From: an uncultured Flavobacteriales bacterium
GTDB lineage: Bacteria > Bacteroidota > Bacteroidia > Flavobacteriales_D > Crocinitomicaceae
Assembly (NCBI GenBank): GCA_903939755.1
Contig: CAJAII010000007.1
Coordinates: forward strand, 1-64,000
Reading direction: 5' to 3'
Length of the DNA stretch: 64,000 nt
The position numbers were made by a program, and so were the translations under genes. Below the pieces are notes generated by a model that was not told the origin of the DNA, searched no databases, and saw only the letters and a program-made list of their open reading frames with translations. Below are positions 9,250 through 18,455 of the stretch, piece by piece. The stretch's first letter is position 1, and every line of letters begins with the position of its first letter.

Positions 9250-9257
9250 TATTTTTG
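9250..9257 (+). promoter_or_regulatory. Putative -7 box TATTTTTG for the methyltransferase gene
   Basis: Match to TAnnTTTG located 37 bases before the ATG at 9295. No convincing TTG -33 element is seen. Confidence 0.35.
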
Positions 9258-9294
9258 TTTTTTGTATTGCAATATAATCATTTTTTACAAGCTA

Positions 9295-10029
9295 ATGGCA
9301 TTAATAGATTCTTTCGATAAAAATGGAAAATTCCTCTTCCGTTATAGGGGGCAATTACCCTTGTTGTTTTTTGTTCTTGCCTTACCAATTACCTATTTTT
9401 ATGATTATGATTTTTTAATTTCTTATCCTCGATTAAAGTCGTTGGTGCTGATTCTGAGTTGTTTCGTATTTGTCTTAGGGCATTTATTAAGGATAATCAT
9501 AATTGGTTGTTGTGATAAACATACTTCTGGAAGGAATAGACATGAGCAAGTTGCTCATCATTTAAACACGAAAGGTTGGTATTCGATGGTTAGGCATCCT
9601 CTCTATTTTGCTAATTTTTTAATATGGATTGGTTTATCCCTTTACTTAGTGAATCCAATGTTAAGTTTATTGCTATGTTTATGTTATTGGCTTTATTATG
9701 AACGTATTATGTTCATGGAAGAGAATTTTTTATTCAACAAATTTGGAAATGAATTTCAAATTTGGGCGAATAAAGTCCCTGCCTTTATTCCTAATGTATT
9801 TTTATATGAAAAATCGCCTAATAAATTTTCTTTAAAAAGGGTTTGTGCAAATGAATACCCGAGTATAGTTTCCACCGCGACTAGTCTTCTGATACTTATC
9901 ATCTTTCGCCGGTTTTCAATGGAAGGATCTGAAATTTGGCTTTGGTCGGATGCTTATTTTGCTATTTCCATTCTTGTGTTTGGACTCTCTTTTAGGTGGA
10001 TAAAACACCGCACTTTATGGTTTAAGTGA
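9295..10029 (+). CDS. Isoprenylcysteine carboxyl methyltransferase-like membrane protein
   Basis: 244 aa from ATG 9295 (MALIDSFDKNG); a TTG 33 bases upstream would lie within the leader. About six membrane helices. The C-terminal half has the ICMT/PEMT signature: GWYSMVRHPLYFANFLIWIG (RHP motif) followed by YYERIMFMEENFLFNKFGNEFQIWANKVPAFIPN (the E-E-x2-L...FG..Y/F..W..P pattern), which binds S-adenosylmethionine at the membrane. In bacteria such proteins methylate small lipids or unknown substrates. It converges on recR with seven bases between the stops. The position gives no hint of the pathway. Confidence 0.78.
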   Translation: MALIDSFDKNGKFLFRYRGQLPLLFFVLALPITYFYDYDFLISYPRLKSLVLILSCFVFVLGHLLRIIIIGCCDKHTSGRNRHEQVAHHLNTKGWYSMVRHPLYFANFLIWIGLSLYLVNPMLSLLLCLCYWLYYERIMFMEENFLFNKFGNEFQIWANKVPAFIPNVFLYEKSPNKFSLKRVCANEYPSIVSTATSLLILIIFRRFSMEGSEIWLWSDAYFAISILVFGLSFRWIKHRTLWFK

Positions 10030-10036
10030 TTCCCAT

Positions 10037-10651
10037 TTATGAATGGGGCATCGTAAATTCTTGACGTTGTTCCAGTGAACGTCCTAATGTGAGTTCATCA
10101 GTATATTGTAATTCTGATCCAAAGGCAACTCCACGTGATAACGAAGTAATTAGAAGATCAACTCGTTGTATTTTTTTAAATAAATAAAAATTAGTAGTGT
10201 CGCCTTCCATTGTTGGACTTAGGGCAAAAATAACTTCGGAAACGGAATTATTGCTTAATCTTTCCTGAAGTGGTAGGATATTTAGGTCTTGAGGTCCAAT
10301 TCCATCCATAGGAGATATTAAGCCACCTAATACATGATATAATCCCTTGAATGTTCCTGTAGATTCAATTGCCATGACATCTCTGATGTCTTCAACTACA
10401 CAGATTATCGCCGGGTTTCTTTTAGGATTGGAGCAAATAAAACATATAGGTTCATCACTAATATTACTACAAACCGTACAACTAAAAATATTTTCTTTGA
10501 GTGAAATAATGGATTGTGTGAATTGACTTATTTCTTGTGGACTTCTCTTCAATAAATTTAATGAAAGTCGAAGTGCTGTTCTTTTTCCAATTCCTGGTAA
10601 AGATGATAATTGATCAACCACTTGTTCTAAAACTTTCGAAGGCAAATTCAT
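10037..10651 (-). CDS. recR: Recombination mediator protein RecR
   Basis: 204 aa from ATG 10651. N-terminal helix-hairpin-helix (LSSLPGIGKRTALRLSLNLL), a C4 zinc finger (CTVC and CFIC, about 58-73), then the Toprim domain (ICVVEDIRDVMAIESTG, YHVLGG.ISPMDGIGP) and C-terminal Walker-like region (LTLGRSLEQRQEF). Works with RecF/RecO to load RecA on gapped DNA. A TTG two codons earlier overlaps the promoter box and is rejected as the start. The -7 box at 10655-10662 ends only three bases before this ATG, so the mRNA may be leaderless. Length is normal. Confidence 0.95.
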   Translation of the reverse strand: MNLPSKVLEQVVDQLSSLPGIGKRTALRLSLNLLKRSPQEISQFTQSIISLKENIFSCTVCSNISDEPICFICSNPKRNPAIICVVEDIRDVMAIESTGTFKGLYHVLGGLISPMDGIGPQDLNILPLQERLSNNSVSEVIFALSPTMEGDTTNFYLFKKIQRVDLLITSLSRGVAFGSELQYTDELTLGRSLEQRQEFTMPHS

Positions 10652-10654
10652 GGG

Positions 10655-10662
10655 CAAATTTA
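10655..10662 (-). promoter_or_regulatory. Putative -7 box TAAATTTG for recR, 3 bases from the start codon
   Basis: Perfect TAnnTTTG on the minus strand; only CCC separates it from the ATG. If real, transcription starts at or inside the first codons. Confidence 0.45.
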
Positions 10663-10738
10663 AGGATAATGTATTGTTATAAGTATTGCATGATAAATAT
10701 TTATCAATCCAAGGTCTATAATAAGATTAGAAATGCGT

Positions 10739-10746
10739 TAAATTTG
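10739..10746 (+). promoter_or_regulatory. Putative -7 box TAAATTTG for smpB, 4 bases from the start codon
   Basis: Perfect TAnnTTTG; TAGC separates it from the ATG at 10751. No TTG at the usual -33 distance. The geometry mirrors that of the divergent recR box. Confidence 0.45.
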
Positions 10747-10750
10747 TAGC

Positions 10751-11203
10751 ATGGCGTCACCAGAAATCAATATAAAAAACAAACGTGCTCGATTCGAATA
10801 TCATCTAGAGGAGGAATTTACTGCTGGTATTCAATTATCAGGCACTGAAATAAAAAGTATTAGAGCTGGAAAAGCAAGTATATTGGAGGCATATTGTATT
10901 GCAATAGAAAGTGAAGTTTGGATAAGAAATATGCACATTACAACATACGAAAATGGATCTATTTATAACCACAAACCGAGGGCTGATCGTAAATTATTGC
11001 TTCAAAAAAAGGAAATAAATAGTATCATTAAATTTCTGAAAATTAAAGGAAATACCTTAATTCCTATAAAATTATTCTTGTCAGAAAAGGGATGGTTAAA
11101 GGTGTTAATCGCCTGTGCAACTGGTAAAAAGTTACATGATAAACGGGAAGATTTAAAGTTAAAAGATGATAAGCGTGAAATGGATCGCGCTTTGAAACGC
11201 TAA
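10751..11203 (+). CDS. smpB: SsrA-binding protein SmpB
   Basis: 150 aa. Conserved blocks: N-terminal INIKNKRARFEYHLEEEFTAGIQLSGTEIKSIRAGKASILEAYC, then IRNMHI and the region before DRKLLLQKKEI, and the C-terminal basic tail GKKLHDKREDLKLKDDKREMDRALKR. SmpB binds the tRNA-like part of tmRNA and brings it to stalled ribosomes for trans-translation. The oligonucleotide-binding barrel and the tail that mimics mRNA in the decoding centre are both complete. The stop overlaps the convergent lolA-like gene by four bases. The tmRNA gene itself is not seen in the window. Confidence 0.95.
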   Translation: MASPEINIKNKRARFEYHLEEEFTAGIQLSGTEIKSIRAGKASILEAYCIAIESEVWIRNMHITTYENGSIYNHKPRADRKLLLQKKEINSIIKFLKIKGNTLIPIKLFLSEKGWLKVLIACATGKKLHDKREDLKLKDDKREMDRALKR

Positions 11204-11841
11204 TCTTTAATTACAGGATAACCGGGGTAATTTTTCTTTTCAAATACGAATTTAGTATCATTTATGGTTGGATTCTCTTGGAATTTAGTAACTGAGTAGG
11301 TTATTGTAGTGCCATCTTTTGATTTCATTATTGCTTTCTTCAAAGAACTTGTTGATTTCGATATGTATACGGTTATACTACTGAAGTCTGATTTTGCAGG
11401 GTTTTTTGGAAATAAATTGATAACGTGAACAGTTTCTCCATTTAATGCTTCTTCCTTTTCATATTTGTTTTTAAATCCAGTTTCCCAAATCGTCATTATT
11501 TTTTTTGGATTAATGCTTTCACCATCATTGTTTGCATCCGATTCATAAACTGTTTTATCTTCTTTGATGATGGTCCATGTTTTCATACCGTTTGAAATAA
11601 TGGTATTTCCTCCATAACTAGCGTTGTATTTATTTCCTTTAACCCATCCGTTGCCATTTTGACTTTCCGATTTGCCATTACTTTTGTTTTTAACGCTTGA
11701 ATTAAATTCAACATAAAAACATTTTAAGGATTTCATTTTTCCGGAAACCTTGTTTAATATACCTTCTGCTTTTTTATCTTGTGCAAATAGTTGATTAGGA
11801 ATTGATAGAAGTATCAAAAATGTAAGCGCTAGTAATTTCAT
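11200..11841 (-). CDS. lolA: LolA-like outer-membrane lipoprotein carrier protein
   Basis: 213 aa. A signal peptide (MKLLALTFLILLSIPNQLFAQ) is followed by DKKAEGILNKVSGKMKSLKCFYVEFNSSVKN, the opening helix and strand of LolA-type half-barrels. Further strands (NGWVKGNKYNASYGGNTIISNGMKTWTIIKEDKTVYES) carry the pattern for the concave lipid-binding face. LolA ferries lipoproteins through the periplasm from LolCDE to the outer membrane. The Bacteroidota family is broad, and some members carry other lipids, so the lipoprotein role is inferred. An FtsX/LolC-E-type permease occurs elsewhere in the window (45872-47551). The 3' end overlaps smpB by four bases. Confidence 0.8.
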   Translation of the reverse strand: MKLLALTFLILLSIPNQLFAQDKKAEGILNKVSGKMKSLKCFYVEFNSSVKNKSNGKSESQNGNGWVKGNKYNASYGGNTIISNGMKTWTIIKEDKTVYESDANNDGESINPKKIMTIWETGFKNKYEKEEALNGETVHVINLFPKNPAKSDFSSITVYISKSTSSLKKAIMKSKDGTTITYSVTKFQENPTINDTKFVFEKKNYPGYPVIKD

Positions 11842-11898
11842 ATTGTCATTTTATTTTGCAAATATCATAAATAATGCCATAAATAAGAAGCAGACGCA

Positions 11899-14800
11899 TC
11901 AGTTTTTTATCCAATGCTTGGTTTGAGTAGTAATTTCATCCTGGATTCGAATGATATAACTTCCAGATGCATATTGTGAGGTGTTCAGGTCTATTTGATA
12001 CATGCCTGCTTTTAATAAATCATTTGTTGGAAATGAATATACAAGTCTTCCTTCTGCATCATAAATCGTAATCAATACGAGTTGATCTTTAGGAACATAA
12101 AAGGTTAGCGTTATATTATCTGTTGCCGGATTTGGACTAATCGGAAGGAAAATGACACCGCTATTTTCAAGATTTGAACAAATAATATTGTTACTTAAAT
12201 CCTCATCGACGATGTTAAATAAGTTATTGCCTTGAGCTTCCACACAAATATATTGGTAGTCTTCATCTTGAATCGTAACAAAGGAATTAGGGGAAGCAGT
12301 GAAAATATAAATCTCACTTTCTCCAGGTAATAATTCTCCAAACCATTGTTCCTGAATTAGGGTGGAATTTAACATCTTCAACCTGAGGTTACATTGATTC
12401 ATTGTTATGGCTCCCTCGTTCTTCATTTCTACTCCTAATTGAATAAATCCATTGTTATCTTCCAAATAGATATTTGTAAGCGCGATATCAAAATTATAAG
12501 GACTTATTTCTAATTGGCTGATGATGGTATCAACACATCCAATTGAATTGCCTACCACCATTGTCAATTCAATGGAATCATCTATTAATGAAATATCAAA
12601 AGTATGTATCAACGTATCTAAGTTGGACGTAGTGCCATCACTCAATGTCCATAAACAACTAGTTGAACCGCTACTCGAATTACTAAAAGTTATTGGGATT
12701 TGAGCTGAAACAATATTCGGTTCTATGGAATAACTCGCGGCTAATTCTGCTTGAACATCCACTAAAATCAAGGTATCGGAAATACAACCTTGATCTGAGG
12801 TAACACTTAATGTTACGTATTGAATCCCATTTGTCAAAAATTGGTAACTAGAATTACTGAATGGGTAGTTGTATTGTAAATTAACTTCCCAGTTGGTGCC
12901 GATAATTGTTCCTAAAGGTATGGTAGAGGAATCTGTGAAGGTAGTCCATGAATTTTTACATGATGGGCCAACTAGCCAATCTAATATTGGATTGGGATGA
13001 ATAGTAATTGCTTGCATGCTTGTGTCTGAACACCCATTACTGGATTGGACGATTAGTTGCACATTATACTGACCAAAATTTTGATACTGCTTAGCAAAGG
13101 ATGGATTTATAGCTTGCGTATTGTCTCCATAATCCCATGAATTAATGATTATCGTTGAGGTATCTGAAACAGAACTTGTATTGTTAAATAATACATTGTT
13201 TGATTCACATGTATTATTAAAGGAGAATTGCGAAATCGGAGCGGGAAAAATAAATAAAGGATCGATAATCGTATCTAAACAACCATAAACATCACTGGCA
13301 ATCAATTCGATGTTGTAAGTTCCTGCTACTCCAAATAGATGAATTGGGGAGGCTAAAATACTGGTATTCAATGCACCTGAACTTGCTTGTCCAAAATTCC
13401 ATTGATAGTTGTTTAATGCAGCATTCCCAATGTTATTCGCTTGAAATGAAATATTATCATTGGAACAATCATCGATATTGGACATGGTTAAAACCGGACG
13501 GGGATGAATAAAAATACTGAAGGTGTCTTGTGTGATACAGTTTCCTGTGGAAACGATGATGATGTTTCCCGATAACCATCCGGTATTGGAAGGGAGAACA
13601 GAAATAGATGACGAAGAAAAATTTTGGCCGTTACTAAATGTCCATGTCCTGGATAAAATTTGATTGGGTAAGGTAATCGTGCTGTTTTCTGTTAGATTTA
13701 TCGCGGTATTTTGGCATGCAAAAGGAGGACTCGAATAGCTAAGATTTGCACCAACACCAGCAACTATTACATTGATAGTATCTTGTGCAACACAGTTGTT
13801 TATATTGGTCGTTTGAACTGAATAAACCCCTGAAAATTGAACGGGAAATGTAGGATTGCTTGAGCCGTCTTGCCACAAATAGGTATTGGTCTGTAACGCG
13901 CCACTTTGAAGTGCAATTAGATTACTGGTACATAAGGTAGTGTCGGGCCCTAAATTAGCCGAAAAAGGATACAAATCAACAGTAATGACCAGTGTATCTG
14001 TTCTAATAAAACATCCCGCTGCATCGGTTATTTTAAGGTAGTAGCTTCCTGATTGCGTTATGTTAAAATTATTGGTAGTGGCACCGTTTTGCCATAAGAA
14101 GGTATAGTTGGCTAATGGATAACTTGTTTGCCATTGAATGCTATTTCCAGCACAAATTATTCCTGATGATTGTGGGAAATTATCTTGGTAGGGGGGATAG
14201 ATGATGATAGAATCTACGGTGACGTTTCCAAGAAAATCGGTAGCGGTTAACCAATAGGTTCCGGGTTTATTGACAATTAATTTCGACGCAGTTGTACCAT
14301 TTGACCATAAGTATGTGGAATATCTAGATTGCGCTTTAAGTTGGAAAATGCTACATAAACTATTGCTAGGCATAATCGTGTCTTTACCTAAGGATACTGG
14401 CGGAGCATATCGGTAACGCAAGTAAGAATCCACCAAGGATTTGTTTAGAAGGCTTAGCTCATTATTATAAATCAAGATTTCTCCAATATCTCCTTGGTAA
14501 TATCGCGTTGCTACACCACCATATTTTCCAATTTTTAAGGTTGCCGTAGAATTTGGTAAAACGGATGGGATGATATTTTCTGTAGTTGAAAGTAATAAGC
14601 TGAAATTCTTGAAAAACTTAACTTTTGGAACAAAATTACCATTGTAAACAAGGGTTAAAAGACTAGGCTTTAACAAGGTCATATTCGCATTGGTAGTAAT
14701 AGCCTTCTGATTCCCGGCATCATTAATTGACAATGCCGGTGCAAACATTAATTGATTGCTAGTGGCAAAATCAGTTTGAAAAGCCCATGACCCTTGGGTT

Positions 14801-15483
14801 TGATAATCCCATTTTGCCATAATGGTTTTATTAACTGAAATAATGGTTGGTTTAACAAGGACATGCATGGAGAATTGATCCGTGTAATCAATAGAAAAGT
14901 TATCTAGTATCTCTAAAAAATCATCGGTTCCATCAAATCTAAAAATAGGTTTATTGTTCATCAAGCTATCTGATGCGATAAAAAGCGGTCGTTGCGTATT
15001 ATTATTTTGAAATGCATTGTTTAAGTTGCCGGATTGGTCATTTACGGATTGCACGTTTGCACCCGCTAAACTTACATTCAAACTGGGGTCTATCCAGAGT
15101 GTTAATCCGTTTATTGAGTTGGGATTGAAAAGTAAAAACGATCGTGTTGTTGACCACGGGGAAGCAACAGAATTAAGAACACTTCTAACCCGCCAAAAAT
15201 GTTTTTGACCAACGCCAACTAGCGCAGGTGGGGTATACCAATTGTAATTCGTGTTGGCGGAATACAATAAAGTAGTAAAGTTGGTATCTGTCGATAATTG
15301 AAATTCATATTGAACAGTATTATAAAAATCTTTGTTCCAGGTAAATTTTATGGTCGTAGCGGTAGTTGTTTCATTATTGTGCGGATAAAGCAAAGTAGGA
15401 ACATATTGCGAATAGACCAATGAGCTTAAGCTCAATGAAAAAATGAACAGTAAAATCCTGTTAAATTTAATATGGAACTTCAT
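11899..15483 (-). CDS. Large secreted LamG/PKD-repeat protein with T9SS type A sorting domain
   Basis: 1194 aa from ATG 15483; ATG 15504 is also possible. After a signal peptide (KFNRILLFIFSLSLSSLVYSQ) there is a fibronectin-III-like region (about 27-120), a concanavalin/LamG-like domain (about 125-360; FRFDGTDDFLEI, IGEILIYN), then a series of Ig/PKD-like domains rich in paired cysteines ([25 protein letters not shown], and others). At the C-terminus is a sorting domain (FLPISPNPATDNITLTFYVP, GRLVYSFP, GMYQIDLNTSQYASGSYIIRIQ). The protein should be secreted by the type IX system and attached to the cell surface, perhaps binding carbohydrate. No catalytic motif was recognised. It appears monocistronic. 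Confidence 0.85.
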   Translation of the reverse strand: MKFHIKFNRILLFIFSLSLSSLVYSQYVPTLLYPHNNETTTATTIKFTWNKDFYNTVQYEFQLSTDTNFTTLLYSANTNYNWYTPPALVGVGQKHFWRVRSVLNSVASPWSTTRSFLLFNPNSINGLTLWIDPSLNVSLAGANVQSVNDQSGNLNNAFQNNNTQRPLFIASDSLMNNKPIFRFDGTDDFLEILDNFSIDYTDQFSMHVLVKPTIISVNKTIMAKWDYQTQGSWAFQTDFATSNQLMFAPALSINDAGNQKAITTNANMTLLKPSLLTLVYNGNFVPKVKFFKNFSLLLSTTENIIPSVLPNSTATLKIGKYGGVATRYYQGDIGEILIYNNELSLLNKSLVDSYLRYRYAPPVSLGKDTIMPSNSLCSIFQLKAQSRYSTYLWSNGTTASKLIVNKPGTYWLTATDFLGNVTVDSIIIYPPYQDNFPQSSGIICAGNSIQWQTSYPLANYTFLWQNGATTNNFNITQSGSYYLKITDAAGCFIRTDTLVITVDLYPFSANLGPDTTLCTSNLIALQSGALQTNTYLWQDGSSNPTFPVQFSGVYSVQTTNINNCVAQDTINVIVAGVGANLSYSSPPFACQNTAINLTENSTITLPNQILSRTWTFSNGQNFSSSSISVLPSNTGWLSGNIIIVSTGNCITQDTFSIFIHPRPVLTMSNIDDCSNDNISFQANNIGNAALNNYQWNFGQASSGALNTSILASPIHLFGVAGTYNIELIASDVYGCLDTIIDPLFIFPAPISQFSFNNTCESNNVLFNNTSSVSDTSTIIINSWDYGDNTQAINPSFAKQYQNFGQYNVQLIVQSSNGCSDTSMQAITIHPNPILDWLVGPSCKNSWTTFTDSSTIPLGTIIGTNWEVNLQYNYPFSNSSYQFLTNGIQYVTLSVTSDQGCISDTLILVDVQAELAASYSIEPNIVSAQIPITFSNSSSGSTSCLWTLSDGTTSNLDTLIHTFDISLIDDSIELTMVVGNSIGCVDTIISQLEISPYNFDIALTNIYLEDNNGFIQLGVEMKNEGAITMNQCNLRLKMLNSTLIQEQWFGELLPGESEIYIFTASPNSFVTIQDEDYQYICVEAQGNNLFNIVDEDLSNNIICSNLENSGVIFLPISPNPATDNITLTFYVPKDQLVLITIYDAEGRLVYSFPTNDLLKAGMYQIDLNTSQYASGSYIIRIQDEITTQTKHWIKN

Positions 15484-15523
15484 CGTTTGAATTAGCTTCA
15501 ACATCGTTTTTATTGTATGGAAG

Positions 15524-15531
15524 TAAAGATA
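15524..15531 (-). promoter_or_regulatory. Putative -7 box TATCTTTA for the LamG/PKD surface protein
   Basis: Minus strand TATCTTTA, one mismatch to TAnnTTTG, 40 bases before ATG 15483. The same octamer precedes the other giant surface protein (53669-53676). Confidence 0.35.
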
Positions 15532-15632
15532 CAATCAATATTCAAAATCAATCAATAGTCAATGAATAAAATCCAATATTCGATGAATATTAGTATCTAT
15601 TAGGTACTTTTCGCTCGCTAAAAATAATAAAT

Positions 15633-15640
15633 TACCTTTG
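15633..15640 (+). promoter_or_regulatory. Putative -7 box TACCTTTG heading the polysaccharide cluster
   Basis: Perfect TAnnTTTG, 28 bases before the wzm ATG at 15669. This is the only clear promoter-like box I see before the 19-gene block that runs to 35755. Confidence 0.5.
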
Positions 15641-15668
15641 TAGCCAAAAGCATGCTTAATGTTGATGA

Positions 15669-16523
15669 ATGATTAATAAAGAAACTAATTGGACAGAAAC
15701 AATATCGCCTGTAAATTCATATTGGCAGCTTAGATTAGGCGCCATATTTCGTTATAGAGATTTAATATTTTTATTCGTTAAACGCGATTTTTCTGCCGTA
15801 TATAAACAAACAATTTTAGGTCCTCTCTGGCTATTTATTCAACCTATATTTACAACTTTAATTTTCTTTTTTGTTTTTACTAAGATTGCTAAAATACCAA
15901 CAGCCGGAATCGATCCCATTCTTTTTTATCTGGCTGGAATTACATTGTGGAATTATTTTTCAGATTGTTTTGTCAAGACATCCAACACCTTTGTAGCGAA
16001 TGCTACTATTTATGGAAAAGTATATTTCCCCAGGCTAGTTATTCCTATTTCTATTGTCATTTCTAATTTAATAAAATTGGGTGTTCAGTTGATGGTTTTT
16101 GCCGCGGTTTTTATTTATAAAATAAATTTTGAAGGTCTTTCATTTTCTTTTAATGCCACCCTATTTTTTCTTCCCGTTTTGATTTTGCTAATGGCTATTT
16201 TAGGCTTGGGTTTGGGAATTGTATTTTCAGCCATGACCACTAAATATCGGGACTTTAGTTTTTTATTAGCTTTTGGTATTCAATTATTAATGTATGCGAC
16301 GCCCATAATTTACCCCCTAAGCTATACCTCTGGTCAATTGCATTGGTGGATTAGCATAAATCCATTAACGCCGTTAATTGAAAATTTCAAATTTGCTCTT
16401 TTCGGAATTGGTCATTTTGATTTTGTGGGTTTATTATATACCACTTTGATAAGTACTTTCATATTGTTCTTTGGAATCATTCTTTTCAATAGGGTTGAGA
16501 AGAATTTTATGGATACGGTTTAA
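15669..16523 (+). CDS. wzm: ABC-2 type polysaccharide/polyol-phosphate exporter permease (Wzm)
   Basis: 284 aa. ABC-2 membrane protein with an N-terminal cytoplasmic segment (YRDLIFLFVKRDFSAVYKQTILGPLWLFIQP, the characteristic amphipathic stretch of Wzm/TagG) and six membrane helices. Conserved YGKVYFPRLVIPIS and YPLSYTSG...INPLTPLIENFKFALFG blocks are present. It pairs with the ATP-binding protein 13 bases downstream to move a completed lipid-linked polysaccharide across the inner membrane. It is the first gene of the long cluster. Presence of Wzm/Wzt and absence of Wzx/Wzy in the window indicates ABC-dependent export. Confidence 0.93.
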   Translation: MINKETNWTETISPVNSYWQLRLGAIFRYRDLIFLFVKRDFSAVYKQTILGPLWLFIQPIFTTLIFFFVFTKIAKIPTAGIDPILFYLAGITLWNYFSDCFVKTSNTFVANATIYGKVYFPRLVIPISIVISNLIKLGVQLMVFAAVFIYKINFEGLSFSFNATLFFLPVLILLMAILGLGLGIVFSAMTTKYRDFSFLLAFGIQLLMYATPIIYPLSYTSGQLHWWISINPLTPLIENFKFALFGIGHFDFVGLLYTTLISTFILFFGIILFNRVEKNFMDTV

Positions 16524-16536
16524 CCTGAAGATGTAG

Positions 16537-17772
16537 ATGCACGTATTAAAAGTTGAAAATATTTATAAGCAATACGAATTAGGCCAGGTCAGCACTGGAA
16601 CAATGGCGCACGACTTTAATCGTTGGCTGCATAAAATTCGAGGCAAGGAAGATCCTTATCATAAAATAACAGAGAGAAATACACGAGATGAGAAAGGAGG
16701 GAGCAAGTTCGTTTGGGCCCTAGATGATATTAGTTTTGATGTGCATCAAGGAGATGTAGTAGGAATTATTGGCCGAAATGGGGCAGGAAAAAGTACCTTA
16801 TTAAAAATATTGTCAAAAGTAACTTCTCCAACCAAAGGAAATATTAAAATAAAGGGGAGAATCGCTTCACTTTTAGAAGTAGGAACTGGTTTTCATCCTG
16901 ATTTAAGTGGAAGGGAAAATATCTTTTTAAATGGCGCCATATTGGGGATGACTAAAAAAGAAATTCATGCTAAGTTTGATGAAATAGTTGCTTTTTCAGG
17001 GGTTGATAAATACATTGATACACCTGTAAAACGCTATTCATCTGGGATGTATGTCCGCTTGGCTTTTTCCGTTGCAGCTCATTTAGAACCAGAGATATTA
17101 ATCGTTGATGAGGTGCTAGCAGTTGGTGACGCCGAATTCCAACGTAAATGTCTTGGAAAAATGAAAGAAGTTAGTCAACAAGGCAGGACGGTTATTTTTG
17201 TTAGTCATAATTTAGTCGCTGTGAAATCACTATGTACGAAAGGGATCGTTATGGATCAAGGCAAACTTGTCTTTAGTGGCTCTGCTGATGAAGCTGTCGA
17301 AAGCTATATGAATGCCAATGCTAGTAAAGTAAAACCAAGTACAGTTTTTTCTAGTCCAGATGATGCTATAGGAAATGAATTTATTAAAATAAAATCCATT
17401 ACTGTTCAACCTGAAAAACTTTTTATAACTGACGCAATTCAGCTTGATTTTTCTTTTTGGAATTTTACAGATGAGTTGAAATTCAATGTCTCTTTTGATG
17501 TCATCGATGTGTTTGGTGAAGTGGTATTTGGTTCGGGTAATGAATTCTCGTCAATCAATAATGTCGGAAGTGCTAGCTGCTTAATCCCTTCAAATTTGAT
17601 GAATGATGGAATCTATTCTATTCATGTCTATGTTCATACAGCGGGAATGAGAAAACTCTATGATTTTATGGATATTGTTTCTTTTGAGGTTTTTGATAAA
17701 GAAAGAAATCATGCCTACTATGGTAAAATTAATGGTGCTGTTCGCCCAAAATTAACTTGGAAAGAAGGATGA
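16537..17772 (+). CDS. wzt: ABC transporter ATP-binding protein with C-terminal glycan-binding domain (Wzt)
   Basis: 411 aa. Walker A GRNGAGKST (79-87), signature YSSGM (167-171), Walker B ILIVDE (187-192), and a histidine switch in FVSHNL. The roughly 60-residue N-terminal extension before the first Walker motif is typical of the Wzt/TagH group. Residues about 275-411 form a beta-sandwich like the Wzt C-terminal domain, which in characterised systems binds the modified non-reducing end of the polymer before export. So a terminal cap on this glycan is likely, though which one is not visible. The stop overlaps the next start in ATGA. Confidence 0.93.
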   Translation: MHVLKVENIYKQYELGQVSTGTMAHDFNRWLHKIRGKEDPYHKITERNTRDEKGGSKFVWALDDISFDVHQGDVVGIIGRNGAGKSTLLKILSKVTSPTKGNIKIKGRIASLLEVGTGFHPDLSGRENIFLNGAILGMTKKEIHAKFDEIVAFSGVDKYIDTPVKRYSSGMYVRLAFSVAAHLEPEILIVDEVLAVGDAEFQRKCLGKMKEVSQQGRTVIFVSHNLVAVKSLCTKGIVMDQGKLVFSGSADEAVESYMNANASKVKPSTVFSSPDDAIGNEFIKIKSITVQPEKLFITDAIQLDFSFWNFTDELKFNVSFDVIDVFGEVVFGSGNEFSSINNVGSASCLIPSNLMNDGIYSIHVYVHTAGMRKLYDFMDIVSFEVFDKERNHAYYGKINGAVRPKLTWKEG

Positions 17773-18455
17773 AAAAAGTAGCCATTCTTCAATCCAATTA
17801 TATACCCTGGAAGGGATATTTTGACCTTATGCAGCAGGTGGATGTCTTTGTTATTTACGATGAAGTTCAATACACCAAAAATGATTGGCGAAATAGAAAC
17901 TTAATCAAGTCAAAAAATGGCTTGGAATGGTTGACAATTCCTGTAAAGCAAGAGAAACTTAGTCAACGGATAGACGAAACAGTTGTTTCAACTACTAATT
18001 GGAATAAAAAACATTGGAATACTTTGCTTGCAAATTATAGTAAAGCGCCTTATTTTCATGAATATAGTGCTAATTTTAAGCATTTATACGAAAATACAGA
18101 TTTGACAAATTTATCAAGTATTAATCGCGCTTTTATCAATTTAATAGTTGACTTGTTGGGAATTAAAACTCAACTTCTTGATTCGAAGGAGTTAAATTTA
18201 TCAGGCGATAAAAACGAACGTTTAATACAAGCAGTTAAGCAAATAGGTGGGAATCATTATATCTCCGGGCCATCTGCCAAAGATTATTTAGATGTTAGCA
18301 AGTTTAATGCTGATAATATTGAAGTGAGTTGGGTAAATTATGAGGGATATAAAAGCTATCCTCAGTTACATGAACCTTTTGAACATAGGGTAAGCATCCT
18401 AGATTTACTTTTTAATACAGGTCCTTTAAGTATGAATTATATTACTGAAAGATGA
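17769..18455 (+). CDS. WbqC-like family protein
   Basis: 228 aa from ATG 17769, which overlaps the wzt stop (ATGA). The N-terminus KKVAILQSNYIPWKGYFDLMQQVDVFVIYDEVQYTKNDWRNRNLIK is the WbqC family signature. Further conserved stretches are WLTIPV, LHYISGPSA-like (HYISGPSAKDYLD) and EHRVSILDLLFN. The family is widespread in O-antigen and surface-glycan clusters. Its biochemical role is unsettled: it has been suggested to act in making or attaching amino sugar modifications. The direct neighbours are an acyltransferase and a WecE-type aminotransferase, which supports a link to an amino sugar. Confidence 0.88.
   Translation: MKKVAILQSNYIPWKGYFDLMQQVDVFVIYDEVQYTKNDWRNRNLIKSKNGLEWLTIPVKQEKLSQRIDETVVSTTNWNKKHWNTLLANYSKAPYFHEYSANFKHLYENTDLTNLSSINRAFINLIVDLLGIKTQLLDSKELNLSGDKNERLIQAVKQIGGNHYISGPSAKDYLDVSKFNADNIEVSWVNYEGYKSYPQLHEPFEHRVSILDLLFNTGPLSMNYITER

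Noticed and set aside
10032-10047. Hairpin CCCATT-TATG-AATGGG between the convergent methyltransferase and recR genes
   Set aside because: Short six-base arms that overlap the recR stop codon and no T-run on either strand; too weak to call a terminator.
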